NCBI RefSeq assembly: GCF_900100085.1
Contig: NZ_FNEJ01000025.1
Coordinates: 18,692 to 82,691 of the forward strand
Direction: 5' to 3'
DNA length: 64,000 bases
DNA from: Salipiger marinus
Lineage (GTDB): Bacteria; Pseudomonadota; Alphaproteobacteria; Rhodobacterales; Rhodobacteraceae
Made by a program: the position numbers and the translations under genes
The notes under the pieces: model-generated
The model's database searches: none
What the model was told of the DNA's origin: nothing
What the model saw: the letters and a program-made list of their open reading frames with translations, nothing else
In this document: positions 26,816-35,232 of the stretch, in pieces
Layout: each line of letters opens with the position of its first letter
Position numbering within the stretch: the first letter of the stretch is position 1

Positions 26816-28428
26816 GCGGGCAGGCCCGCGTCATGGGCCCAGCCCCCGCCGGGCACGGCGGCCAGCAGCTGCCGGGTATAGTCCTGCCGGGGCGACAGAA
26901 AGATGTCATGCACGGTGCCGATCTCCACCAGTTTGCCTTTCTGCATGACCGCGATGCGGTCGCAGAGCTGTGCCGCGACCCGCAGGTCATGGGTGATGAA
27001 CAGGATCGACAGGTTCAGCCGGTCGCGCAGGTCGCGCAGCAGATCCAGCACCTGCGCCTGAATGGACACGTCGAGCGCGGAGACCGCCTCGTCCGCGATG
27101 ATGAGGTCGGGATCCATGGCCAGCGCGCGGGCGATGCCGATGCGCTGGCGCTGGCCGCCGGAAAATTCATGCGGAAAGCGGCGGGCGGCATCGGCGCCAA
27201 GCCCCACGATCTCCAGCAGGTCCCGCGCGCGGGCCTGTGCCTGCGCGCGCGGCACGCCTTTCTGGATCGGGCCGTCGGTCAGCGCGCCCATGATGCGCTG
27301 CCGCGGGTTGAGCGAGGCATAGGGATCCTGAAACACCATCTGCACCTTGTGGCGCTGCGCGCGCAGATCCTGTTCCGACAGCGCCGCCAGATCGACCCCG
27401 CCCACCAGCACCTGCCCGCCATCGGGGGTGACCAGCCGCACGGCGGTGCGGCCCAGCGTGGATTTGCCGGACCCGCTTTCGCCGACCAGCCCCAGCACCT
27501 CGCCCCGGCCCACGGTGAGCGAGACGTCATCCACCGCGCGCACCTCGCGCACGGGGCGGAAAAGCCCGCCGCCGGTGCGGTAGATTTTGCGCAGCCCCTT
27601 GATTTCCAGCGCGGGCGTGTCGGCTTTGGGACGGGCGGGGGGCAGCCTGCCGGTGGGGATCGCGTCAAGCAGGCGGCGGGTGTACTCGTGCTGCGGATCG
27701 CCGAGCACCTGTGCTGCAGCGCCGCGTTCCACCACCCGGCCCTCGCGCATGACGATGACGGTATCGGCGATTTCCGCCACCACGCCGAAGTCATGGGTGA
27801 TGAACATCACCGCCATGCCGCGCCTGTCGCGCAGATCCAGCACCAGCCGCAGGATCTGCGCCTGCGTGGTGACATCAAGCGCCGTGGTCGGTTCGTCCGC
27901 GATCAGCAGGTCAGGCTCCAGCGCCAAGGCCATGGCGATCATGGCGCGCTGGCGCTGCCCGCCCGACAGCTGGAACGGATAGGCGCGGATGATCTTTTCC
28001 GGATCGGGCAGCCCCACCTCGCGCACCAGCGTAAGCGCCCGCATCCGCCGTTCGGCAGGGGAATAAAGATTGTGGGCGGCGAAGACCTCGGTGATCTGGT
28101 CGCCGATGCGCATCAGCGGGTTGAGCGCGGTCATCGGTTCCTGAAAGATCATCGCGATGCGGGCGCCGCGCAGCGCCTGTTTCTGCGGTTCGGGCAGGCG
28201 CAGCACGTCCTGATCCTGAAACAGCGCGCGCCCGGCCTTGACCGTGACGCCGGGGGGCAGCAGCCCCATCAGCGCATTGGCGGTCATGGATTTGCCGGAG
28301 CCGCTTTCGCCCACCACGCACAGGATCTGGCCCTTGTCGATGGTGAAGGACACGTCCTCGGTGGCGAAGGGCCGGTCGGCGCCGGGAGGCAGGCCGATGG
28401 TCAGATGTTCGATGGCCAGCGTGGTCAT
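26812..28428 (-). CDS. ABC importer double ATPase (DppD-DppF fusion, YejF-like)
   Basis: A 538-residue protein with two complete ATPase cassettes. The first has Walker [15 protein letters not shown], signature [15 protein letters not shown] and Walker [13 protein letters not shown]; the second has [28 protein letters not shown] and [15 protein letters not shown] at 28428 overlaps the permease stop at 28425. It energises the importer whose permeases and binding protein lie upstream. The other peptide importer in this window has two separate ATPases, so the systems are not recent duplicates of each other. Confidence 0.95.
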   Translation of the reverse strand: MTTLAIEHLTIGLPPGADRPFATEDVSFTIDKGQILCVVGESGSGKSMTANALMGLLPPGVTVKAGRALFQDQDVLRLPEPQKQALRGARIAMIFQEPMTALNPLMRIGDQITEVFAAHNLYSPAERRMRALTLVREVGLPDPEKIIRAYPFQLSGGQRQRAMIAMALALEPDLLIADEPTTALDVTTQAQILRLVLDLRDRRGMAVMFITHDFGVVAEIADTVIVMREGRVVERGAAAQVLGDPQHEYTRRLLDAIPTGRLPPARPKADTPALEIKGLRKIYRTGGGLFRPVREVRAVDDVSLTVGRGEVLGLVGESGSGKSTLGRTAVRLVTPDGGQVLVGGVDLAALSEQDLRAQRHKVQMVFQDPYASLNPRQRIMGALTDGPIQKGVPRAQAQARARDLLEIVGLGADAARRFPHEFSGGQRQRIGIARALAMDPDLIIADEAVSALDVSIQAQVLDLLRDLRDRLNLSILFITHDLRVAAQLCDRIAVMQKGKLVEIGTVHDIFLSPRQDYTRQLLAAVPGGGWAHDAGLPA

Positions 28429-29261
28429 GGCTTTTGCCCCCTCTGGCGCAGATGCGGGTTCAGCGCGTCGTTCAGCCCCTCGCCGATCAGGTTCAGCGCC
28501 AGCACGGTGATGATGATGGCAAGGCCGGGGAAGAAGGACAGCCACCATGCCGAGCGGATGACGGTGCGCGCCGCCCCGATCATGTAGCCCCAGCTGAGCG
28601 CGTTGGGATCGCCCAGCCCCAGAAAGGACAGCGAGCTTTCCAGCAGGATCGCGGTGGCCACCATGAGCGAGGCCATGACGATGATCGGCGACACGGTGTT
28701 GGGCAGCACCTGAGTCAGCAGGATGCGCGGTTTCGACAGGCCCGCCAGCCGCGCCGCATCGACAAATTCGCGGCGGCGCACCGACATGACCTCGGCCCGG
28801 ACCAGACGGGCCACGGGGGGCCAGCTGACGATGGCGATGGCAAGCGTGATGCTGGCGAGCGTGGGTTCAAAGATCGCCACCAGCACGATGGCCAGCGCGA
28901 AGTTGGGGATGGTCTGGAAGAATTCGGTGAAGCGCATGGCGCCTTCATCGACATAGCCGCCGTAGAACCCGGCCAGCGCCCCCAGCGGCACGCCGATCAG
29001 CAGCGCCACCAGCGTCGAGACCAGCCCGACCAGCAGCGACACCTGCGCGCCATAGGCGAGCTGGGCGGCCACGTCCCGGCCCAGCGTGTCGGTGCCAAGC
29101 GGCAGGCCATCCACGGCCATCGGCATCAGGAAGGGGCGCTGCACCATCTTCCACGGGCCGTTCGGGAACAGCACCGGGGCCAGCAGCGCCACGGCGATGA
29201 CGGCGATCAGCAGCACCACGCCGACCAGCGCCGGTCTGTTGGAGGAAAAGCGTTTCCACAT
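28425..29261 (-). CDS. ABC importer permease, DppC type (second system)
   Basis: Inner-membrane permease of about 278 residues: WKRFSSNRPALVGVVLLIAVIAVALLAP, LGTDTLGRDVAAQLAYG, the EAA-like loop EFVDAARLAGLSKPRILLTQVLPN, and the end NLIGEGLNDALNPHLRQRG. Two starts are possible: ATG at 29261, 1 bp after the preceding gene's stop, or GTG at 29270 overlapping it. Neither has a clearly better ribosome site; ATG was taken. Coupled to the fused ATPase downstream. Confidence 0.92.
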   Translation of the reverse strand: MWKRFSSNRPALVGVVLLIAVIAVALLAPVLFPNGPWKMVQRPFLMPMAVDGLPLGTDTLGRDVAAQLAYGAQVSLLVGLVSTLVALLIGVPLGALAGFYGGYVDEGAMRFTEFFQTIPNFALAIVLVAIFEPTLASITLAIAIVSWPPVARLVRAEVMSVRRREFVDAARLAGLSKPRILLTQVLPNTVSPIIVMASLMVATAILLESSLSFLGLGDPNALSWGYMIGAARTVIRSAWWLSFFPGLAIIITVLALNLIGEGLNDALNPHLRQRGQKP

Positions 29262-29262
29262 G

Positions 29263-30240
29263 TCAGGCACGCGCTCCGATCCGGGGATCGACGATCCGGT
29301 AAACGATGTCGGTCACGATGTTGAACAGGATGACCATGGCGGCGGAGACGAGGAAGACCCCGAGGATGGTGTTGTAATCCCGCGCGGCGAGGCTTTCGAA
29401 CATCAGCCGCCCGATGCCGGGCCATGCAAAGACGGTTTCGGTCAGCACCGCGCCGCCCACCAGCTGCCCCGCCTGCAGGCCCGCCAGCGTCACCACCGGC
29501 AGGATGGCGTTGCGCAGGATGTGGCGGCGGCGGATGGCGGGGCCGGACAGGCCCTTGGCCTTGGCGGTTTTCACGAAGTCCGCCGTCGACACCTCCAGCA
29601 TGGAGGCGCGGGTCATGCGCATGTAGACCGCCATGAAGAACAGCCCCAGCGTCAGCGCGGGCAGCACCAGATGTTTGGCGATGTCCAGCACGCGGGCGAA
29701 CCCGCTGTAACTGGCGCCCACGGTTTCATAGCCGAAGCCCGGCAGCCAGCCCAGCCAGACCGAAAACACCAGCACCGCCATCAGCGCCGCCCAGTAAAGC
29801 GGGGTGGCATAGAACAGCAGCGCCAGCGTGGTCAGTGCTGAATCCGAGGCGCGGCCCACCCGGGCGGCGGCGGCCACGCCAAGGGCGATGCCGAAGACCA
29901 GCGAGATGACAAAGGCGGTCAGCGTCAGCAGCAGCGTGGCGGGCAGGCGGTCGGCGATCAGGTCGATCACCGGCGCGCCCTGCCGGAAGCTGTAGCCCAG
30001 ATCCAGCTGCAGGATGCCCCAGACATATTTTCCAAGCTGGACGTGAAAGGGCTGATCCAGCCCGAAGCGTTCGCGCAGCTGTTCGATCATCTGCGGATCG
30101 GCGGCGCCCGCCTCGCCCGCCAGCACCACGGCGGGATCGCCGGGGGCGGCATGGATCAGAAAGAAGTTCAGCACCGCGATGGCGAGCAGCGTCAGCAACG
30201 CCTTGGCCGTCCGCGACAGGATGGCAATAAAAACGGTCAT
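29263..30240 (-). CDS. ABC importer permease, DppB type (second system)
   Basis: A 325-residue permease with about six membrane spans. The N-terminus FIAILSRTAKALLTLLAIAVLNFFLIHAAPGDP is the DppB type; the cytoplasmic EAA-like loop is FVKTAKAKGLSGPAIRRRHILRNA. The C-terminus IVTDIVYRIVDPRIGARA is conserved. It follows the binding-protein gene after a 78-bp gap with a terminator-like hairpin. Confidence 0.93.
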   Translation of the reverse strand: MTVFIAILSRTAKALLTLLAIAVLNFFLIHAAPGDPAVVLAGEAGAADPQMIEQLRERFGLDQPFHVQLGKYVWGILQLDLGYSFRQGAPVIDLIADRLPATLLLTLTAFVISLVFGIALGVAAAARVGRASDSALTTLALLFYATPLYWAALMAVLVFSVWLGWLPGFGYETVGASYSGFARVLDIAKHLVLPALTLGLFFMAVYMRMTRASMLEVSTADFVKTAKAKGLSGPAIRRRHILRNAILPVVTLAGLQAGQLVGGAVLTETVFAWPGIGRLMFESLAARDYNTILGVFLVSAAMVILFNIVTDIVYRIVDPRIGARA

Positions 30241-30285
30241 GCGCCCCCGGAAATCTGACGTGTAGGCGCCCCATGGCCGGGGCGG

Positions 30286-30311
30286 AAAAGGCGGGCCGGT
30301 CAGGGCCCGCC
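30286..30311 (-). terminator. Attenuator-like terminator between binding-protein and permease genes
   Basis: Read on the minus strand, GGCGGGCC and GGCCCGCC pair around a 6-base loop and are followed by TTTT. It lies just after the binding-protein stop (30319), so partial termination would give more binding protein than permease. Confidence 0.75.
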
Positions 30312-30318
30312 GAGGGGG

Positions 30319-31866
30319 TTACTGTTCGATCCAGGCGTCGCGCAGACCGTCATTCACACCGATGGCGGTGGTCACCAGATCCTGAATTTCGCACCGGTAG
30401 ATGGTGGGGAATTCCAGTTCCTGCAGCCATGCCACCGGGGCGTCATCGACGATTTCCTTCTGGATCTCGGCATAGGCGGCAGCGCGCTCTTCGGGCGTGA
30501 CCATGCTGGCGGCGGCTTTCCACTTCTTGTCCAGCTCGGGGTTTTCATAACCCTCGACGTTGTTCCACGGGCTGCCCTTCTGGATCTGGTCCATGGTGTA
30601 GTTGCGCGACACGCCAAGCGCCGGATCGCCGTATTGATAGAGATAGGTGAAGGCGAGGTCGTAATCCCATTGCGAGGTCTTTTCGTTCCAGCCCGCCACG
30701 TCGGAGCTGTCGATCTCGGCGTTGATGCCCGCCTCGTTGAGGTTCTGGCGCACCGCTTCGGCCCAGCGTTGCCATGTCTCGCCATAGGGAAGGGGCAGAA
30801 TGCGGACGGTTTCGCCGTCATAGCCCATCTCGGCCAGCAGTTCCTTGGCCTTGTCGGGGTTGTAGTCGTATTGCGTGACCTCGTTGGTGTAGAAATTGGT
30901 GGCGGAGGCGACCGGGCCGGTCGCGACCGTGCCGAAGCCGTTCCACACCACGTCCTTCACGAAGTTGCGGTCCATGGCATACATCACCGCCTGCCGGAAG
31001 CGCACGTCCGAGGTGGGCCCTTCGCGGTTGTTCATCCACATCCATGCCAGCGGCGCGAAAAACTCCCAGCCCTTGCCGGTGGAGCAGACGCCCTCCAGTT
31101 CGGTGAGGCGCGGCACATCCCAGTTTTCCACCGACCCGCCGGGCAGCACGTCCACCTCGCCGGTTTCGAAGGCGACGGCGCGCGAGGCGGCATCGGGGAT
31201 CACGCGGTAGAACACCTCGTCCAGATAGGGCAGGCCGTCGATGTAGTAATCCTCGTTCTTCACAAGGTGGATGTGGCTGCCCTTGACCCATTCCTGAAAC
31301 TTGAAGGGGCCGGTGCCGATCGGCGTCGCGTTCATCTCGTTGTTGGCGTAATCGGTGCCGTCGTAGATGTGCTTGGGCACGATGGGCATGGTGCCCGCCT
31401 CGAAGGCGTTGATGAAGGGGCCGAAGGGTTCGCGCAGCTGGAACACCACGGTCAGGTCATCGGGGGCGGTGATGCTGTCCACATAGGCCAGCGAGGCGCG
31501 CAGCCGGGCATGGGTTTCGCGCAGGAAGACATCGGCGGAAAACACCACATCCTCGGCGGTGAAGGGCGTGCCGTCATGCCAGAGCACGCCTTCGTTCAGG
31601 TGGAAGGTATAGGTCAGCCCGTCTTCGGAGATCTCCCACTCCTTGGCCAGCGAGGGCATGGGCGACAGGTCGGAATCGTAGCGCAGCAGGCTTTCATAGA
31701 TGTCGCCCGCCACCAGCTGGGTGGGGCCGTTCTGCAGCAGGCCCATCATCAGCCCCGGCGGTTCGGGCTGCACGACGATGTCGAGCCGCCCGCCGGATTG
31801 CTGCGCGGCCAGCGGCGCCGCAAGCGCTGCGGCGATGAGGAATGTGGTTGTCTTGAGATATGTCAT
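30319..31866 (-). CDS. ABC importer substrate-binding protein (SBP_bac_5, second system)
   Basis: Periplasmic binding protein of 515 residues with a Sec signal, LKTTTFLIAAALAAPLAAQ, probably cleaved after LAAQ or nearby. SBP_bac_5 features: MPSLAKEWEISEDGLTYTFHL, WHDGTPFTAEDVVFSADVFL, IGTGPFKFQEW and GDPALGVSRNYT. It begins the transport part of a minus-strand operon that also encodes an amidase and a 2-hydroxyacid dehydrogenase. The ligand is probably a small amide or peptide-like molecule, inferred from those enzymes. Confidence 0.92.
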   Translation of the reverse strand: MTYLKTTTFLIAAALAAPLAAQQSGGRLDIVVQPEPPGLMMGLLQNGPTQLVAGDIYESLLRYDSDLSPMPSLAKEWEISEDGLTYTFHLNEGVLWHDGTPFTAEDVVFSADVFLRETHARLRASLAYVDSITAPDDLTVVFQLREPFGPFINAFEAGTMPIVPKHIYDGTDYANNEMNATPIGTGPFKFQEWVKGSHIHLVKNEDYYIDGLPYLDEVFYRVIPDAASRAVAFETGEVDVLPGGSVENWDVPRLTELEGVCSTGKGWEFFAPLAWMWMNNREGPTSDVRFRQAVMYAMDRNFVKDVVWNGFGTVATGPVASATNFYTNEVTQYDYNPDKAKELLAEMGYDGETVRILPLPYGETWQRWAEAVRQNLNEAGINAEIDSSDVAGWNEKTSQWDYDLAFTYLYQYGDPALGVSRNYTMDQIQKGSPWNNVEGYENPELDKKWKAAASMVTPEERAAAYAEIQKEIVDDAPVAWLQELEFPTIYRCEIQDLVTTAIGVNDGLRDAWIEQ

Positions 31867-31942
31867 GGAACGTCCCTGTTGTTTTTGTCTGCTTTGCTTT
31901 GAAAGTCAGGTGCGCGCCGCCCCCATGGGGGCGGGCACGGCG

Positions 31943-32713
31943 TCAGGCCCGGAAGTCGGGGGCGTGGCGTTCAAGGCGGCGCAGATGCGCGGCCCATTCC
32001 GGATCCGGCTTGCCGCGCAGTTCGATGCCGTCATAAGCGGACTGATACTGGCGCGCGGTGTGTTCGGCGACATCGGCGGGAATTTCCAGCGGCGTCAGCC
32101 CCATGCCAAGCGCTGCCACCTGCGCCTTGCACGACCGTTCAAGGTTCAGCGCCAGCTTCACCGCCTCGGCCACCGACCGGCCCAGCAGCAGCGTGCCATG
32201 GTTGCGCAGCAGCATGACCTGCCGGTCACCCAGATCGGCGACGATGCGTTCCCGTTCCGCCAGATCCAGCGCGATGCCTTCGTAATCGTGAAAGGCGATG
32301 CGGTCATGGAACTGCGCCGACCACTGGTTGAGGCTGAGCAGGCCCTCGCGCACCGAGGACACCGCCACCCCGGCCACGGTATGGGTGTGCAGCACGCAGG
32401 CGGCATCATGCCGGGCCATGTGCACGGCGGAATGGATGGTGAAGCCCGCCGCATTCACCCCCGCGCCATAGGGATCGTCGATCACCGCGCCGGAGTCGTC
32501 GATGGTCACGAGGTTGGAGGCGGTGACCTCGTCGAAGCGCAGGCCATAGGGGTTCAGCAGGAACCGCTTTTCGCCGCCCGGACCGTCGGGCAGGCGGGCG
32601 GAGACATGGGTGTAGATGCCGTCATCCATCCCTTCGAGCGCAATCAGGCGATAGGCGGCAGCCAGATCGCGGCGGATGTCGTGAACAGCGGAGGAAGAGG
32701 CTCCGTCGGCCAT
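31943..32713 (-). CDS. Class II aldolase/adducin-family protein
   Basis: A 256-residue metal-dependent aldolase-fold protein. Zinc ligands are visible in VLHTHTVAGVAV and in LLRNHGTLLLG; an early GIYTHVSARLP matches family members near L-fuculose-phosphate aldolase. ATG at 32713 has AAGGAG upstream. It is the first gene of the minus-strand operon and is divergent from a GntR/FCD regulator, with a 10-bp palindrome between them. Many short class II aldolase proteins of this kind are uncharacterised, so the reaction (retro-aldol or decarboxylation) is not known. Confidence 0.87.
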   Translation of the reverse strand: MADGASSSAVHDIRRDLAAAYRLIALEGMDDGIYTHVSARLPDGPGGEKRFLLNPYGLRFDEVTASNLVTIDDSGAVIDDPYGAGVNAAGFTIHSAVHMARHDAACVLHTHTVAGVAVSSVREGLLSLNQWSAQFHDRIAFHDYEGIALDLAERERIVADLGDRQVMLLRNHGTLLLGRSVAEAVKLALNLERSCKAQVAALGMGLTPLEIPADVAEHTARQYQSAYDGIELRGKPDPEWAAHLRRLERHAPDFRA

Positions 32714-32811
32714 GGGGGCTCCTTGATCGGTGTCCGCGGCGGCCCGGAACGGCCGCCGGCGGGATCCTGTAAACCGAAGTAAGGCCGCGTGCGCCGCATC
32801 GGTCAAGCAAA

Positions 32812-32821
32812 TTGTCGACAA
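32812..32821. promoter_or_regulatory. TTGTCGACAA palindrome, candidate GntR/FCD operator
   Basis: A perfect 10-bp palindrome between the divergent aldolase (start 32713) and GntR (start 32872) genes. FCD-type GntR regulators typically bind short TNGTnnACNA palindromes, and the position would control both directions. Confidence 0.55.
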
Positions 32822-32871
32822 AACTGCAATCCGCCGATAGGCTGGGGAAAATCGAGGCAGCCGTTTCCCCC

Positions 32872-33570
32872 ATGATCCCCATTCCATCTTCTTCCGGTTT
32901 TCAGCCGCTTGACCGCGAAGGGCTGGTGCAGCGCGTCGCGCGTCTGCTGGGCAAGGCCATCATCACCGGCCAGCTGGCGCCGGGGGCGCGGCTGTCCGAA
33001 TCGGTGGTGGCGCGCGATCTTGGCGTCAGCCGCGCGCCGGTGCGCGAGGCGGCGCGGCTCTTGGAAAATTCGGGGCTGGTGACCTATCACGCCAATCGCG
33101 GATTTTTTGTGCGCAAGATCTCGGCGGAGGAGCTGGATCACCTGTATGAACTGCGCATCGTCATCGAACTGGCCGCCGCGCGGCGGATGATCGACCAAGG
33201 CCAGCCGGAGCCGGTGGCGGCGCTGGCCGCACAGCTGCAGGCGCTGCACCGGGTCGCGGCGCCGGGGGTCGACATGCTGACGCAGGTGGAGGCGGACATG
33301 CAGTTTCACCGCCTGCTCTGTTCAGGCAGCGGCAATCCGAAATTTCTGGCGGTGTTCGACCAGATCGCGGCAGAAACCGAGTTTTCCATCATGGTGATCG
33401 GGCAGCTTTACGACGATCCGCTGAAGATGGCCGAGACCCACGAGCCGATCCTGGACGCGCTTCAGGCCGGGGATGCCCCCCGCGCCGAGGCGGCGATCCG
33501 CTATCACATCGGTGTGGCGCGGGAGATGGTGACCCGGCAGTTCCGCGATCTGGAGACGGGCGCGGGCTAG
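32872..33570 (+). CDS. GntR-family regulator, FCD subfamily
   Basis: A 232-residue regulator. The N-terminal winged helix-turn-helix is LSESVVARDLGVSRAPVREAARLLENSGLV; the FCD ligand domain follows (LDHLYELRIVIELAAARRMI onward), with metal-ligand type residues in the FHRLLCSGSGNP and IRYHIGVAREM stretches. ATG at 32872 was chosen; an upstream TTG at 32812 lies in the candidate operator and would add 20 unconserved residues. Probably controls the divergent aldolase/importer/amidase operon, responding to an organic acid. Confidence 0.9.
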   Translation: MIPIPSSSGFQPLDREGLVQRVARLLGKAIITGQLAPGARLSESVVARDLGVSRAPVREAARLLENSGLVTYHANRGFFVRKISAEELDHLYELRIVIELAAARRMIDQGQPEPVAALAAQLQALHRVAAPGVDMLTQVEADMQFHRLLCSGSGNPKFLAVFDQIAAETEFSIMVIGQLYDDPLKMAETHEPILDALQAGDAPRAEAAIRYHIGVAREMVTRQFRDLETGAG

Positions 33571-33596
33571 ACCGGGGCAGGGGGGCCTTGCCAGAC

Positions 33597-33608
33597 TCTC
33601 AATTGAGA
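33597..33608. promoter_or_regulatory. Palindrome in the toxin-antitoxin promoter
   Basis: TCTCAATTGAGA is a perfect 12-bp palindrome 35 bp before the antitoxin ATG, next to a TACATAT stretch that could be a -10 element. RelB-type antitoxins repress their own promoter through such sites. Confidence 0.5.
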
Positions 33609-33642
33609 TACATATTCCTCCGGTCAGGAAAGGAGTCCTCCG

Positions 33643-33936
33643 ATGCCCGCGCAGACCTCGATGATCCATGTCCGTGTTGATGACCGGCTCAAGGCGCAGG
33701 CGACGGATGCGCTGGCCGGGGTCGGGCTGACCCTGTCTGACGCGGTGCGCATCCTGCTGACCCGTGTGGCCGCCGAAGGCGGGATGCCCGCCGGGCTGAC
33801 CGCGGATCCGGATGTGTATGATGCGTGGTTCCGGGCCAAGGTGCAGCAGGCGCTGGCTGATCCCGCCCCGGCCACGCCCCATGCGCAGGTGATGGACGCG
33901 GCGCGCGCCCTGATCGACGCCAAGCGCCGTGCCTGA
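33643..33936 (+). CDS. RelB/DinJ-family antitoxin
   Basis: A 97-residue antitoxin. Residues 5-50 (MIHVRVDDRLKAQATDAL, then LSDAVRILLTRVAAEGGMP) form the ribbon-helix-helix DNA-binding domain of RelB/DinJ proteins; the C-terminal half would wrap the toxin. AAAGGAG precedes the ATG. It overlaps the toxin gene by 8 bp. Expected to neutralise the toxin and repress the pair through the upstream palindrome. Confidence 0.88.
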   Translation: MPAQTSMIHVRVDDRLKAQATDALAGVGLTLSDAVRILLTRVAAEGGMPAGLTADPDVYDAWFRAKVQQALADPAPATPHAQVMDAARALIDAKRRA

Positions 33937-34204
33937 ACTTGTATGGAAGGCGCCGGCGGTGGCCGACCTTCTGGCCATCGTCGATTATATCTCTGACGAC
34001 AATCCCGATGCGGCGCTGGCGCTGATGGCAGAAATCCATGCCAAGGTCGCGCGGCTGCCCGACCATCCCAAGCGCTGCCGCCCCGGTCGGGTCGAGGGCA
34101 CGCGCGAACTGGTCATCCGCCCGAATTACCTTGTGGTCTATGCCGAAACACCGGAGGCGGTGACCATCCTGCGCGTGCTTCATGCCGCGCAGATGTGGCC
34201 CTGA
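33929..34204 (+). CDS. RelE/ParE-superfamily toxin
   Basis: A 91-residue toxin from GTG at 33929, overlapping the antitoxin stop by 8 bp. VWKAPAVADLLAIVDYISDDNP and RELVIRPNYLVVYAETPEAVTILRVLHAAQMWP are typical of the ParE/RelE fold, including the C-terminal RVLHAAQ. The family includes both ribosome-dependent mRNA endonucleases and gyrase poisons; which one cannot be told by eye. Such a pair beside a rep-parAB module would help keep the replicon. Confidence 0.87.
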   Translation: MPELVWKAPAVADLLAIVDYISDDNPDAALALMAEIHAKVARLPDHPKRCRPGRVEGTRELVIRPNYLVVYAETPEAVTILRVLHAAQMWP

Positions 34205-34212
34205 TCCGCCGC

Positions 34213-35115
34213 TCAGCCGCGGCAGGCTGACCAGATGAGGTCGCGCAGCCAGCGGTGCATGGCGGAGGCATTGGTATGCGCGGCCCAGACCAGCGAGACG
34301 TCGAACCGGCCCCGGAACGGGCTGGGGGCCAGCGTCAGGGTTTCGGCGTCGCGCGCGCCAAGGCGGCGCGGGATGGTGGCGACAAGGTCCGATCCGGCAA
34401 TCAGCGTGCCAAGCCCCGCCGGGCTGGGCACGACGATGGTGGGGGTCAGACGGTGGCCCGCCGCCTCCAGCTCGCGCAGGAAGGCGGACTGCCAGCCCGC
34501 GCCGTAGTCGATCAGCACGTGGTTCAGCGAAAGGTAGCGGTCGGCATCCAGCGGCGTGCGGGCCAGCGGATGGCCCGGATCCATCAGGCAGGCATATTCC
34601 TCGCCATAAAGCCGCCGGGAATGAAAGCCGGATTCCGCCCGTTCGAACGGGCCGATCAGCACGTCGGCCTCGCGCCGCAGCAGCCGCAGATGGCCGTCGC
34701 TGAGCGAGCTGATGACCTTGACCGTCATCTTGGGCGCCACCTGCCGGATCGCCGCGACGATGCCGGGGATCAGCAGGACACGTTCGTAATAATTGCAGGC
34801 AATCGTGACGTTCTGCGTGGCCTGTCCCGGCGCAAAGGCGTCGGGCTGCAGCATCTCGTCCAGCATGCCGAGCATCTGCAGGGATTTGGCGAGGATCTCC
34901 TCGCAGCGGTCGGTGGCCACCTGCCGCCCGCCTTCGCGCACGAAGAGCGGATCCTGAAAGCAGGCGCGCAGCTTGCCGATGGTGTAGCTGACGGCGGACT
35001 GGTTGACGTTCAGCTTTTCGGCGGCGGCGGTGAAGGATCCCAGTTCATGCACCACGCGCAGCATGTCGAGCGCGGCAAAATCGATGCTGGCCGGGTTGGG
35101 CGGGCTGGCGGGCAT
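34213..35115 (-). CDS. LysR-family regulator divergent from the P450 operon
   Basis: A 300-residue LysR protein: N-terminal helix-turn-helix (LDMLRVVHELGSFTAAAEKLNVNQSAVSYTIGKL) and a substrate-binding domain of the NodD/NahR-like type (TIACNYYERVLLIPGIVAAIRQ, DVLIGPFERAESGFHSRRLYGEEYACLM). The ATG at 35115 fits the start of homology; an upstream start would overlap the divergent promoter. It faces the P450-ferredoxin-TRAP operon across 117 bp with two inverted repeats, so it is likely the operon's activator, sensing an aromatic or organic acid inducer. The inducer is not known. Confidence 0.88.
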   Translation of the reverse strand: MPASPPNPASIDFAALDMLRVVHELGSFTAAAEKLNVNQSAVSYTIGKLRACFQDPLFVREGGRQVATDRCEEILAKSLQMLGMLDEMLQPDAFAPGQATQNVTIACNYYERVLLIPGIVAAIRQVAPKMTVKVISSLSDGHLRLLRREADVLIGPFERAESGFHSRRLYGEEYACLMDPGHPLARTPLDADRYLSLNHVLIDYGAGWQSAFLRELEAAGHRLTPTIVVPSPAGLGTLIAGSDLVATIPRRLGARDAETLTLAPSPFRGRFDVSLVWAAHTNASAMHRWLRDLIWSACRG

Positions 35116-35134
35116 CCTGTCTGGTCTCCGGGCG

Positions 35135-35179
35135 CCATCTGATTTTCTGATGGGATATAACCATTCCATCGTATTGATG
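35135..35179. promoter_or_regulatory. Divergent promoter with two LysR-type inverted repeats
   Basis: CCATC-N9-GATGG (35135-35153) and CATC-N5-GATG (35167-35179) share the same CATC/GATG arms and lie between the LysR gene and the P450 gene. LysR proteins bind dyads of this kind in divergent promoters as recognition and activation sites. Confidence 0.5.
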
Positions 35180-35232
35180 CGCAAGCCCTGCATCTTTTAA
35201 GCCGGATCCGGAGGAGACTTTGGGAGGAGTTC

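Noticed and set aside
32812..32871. Upstream TTG start for the GntR regulator
   Set aside because: The TTG is part of the TTGTCGACAA palindrome, lacks a ribosome site and adds unconserved residues.
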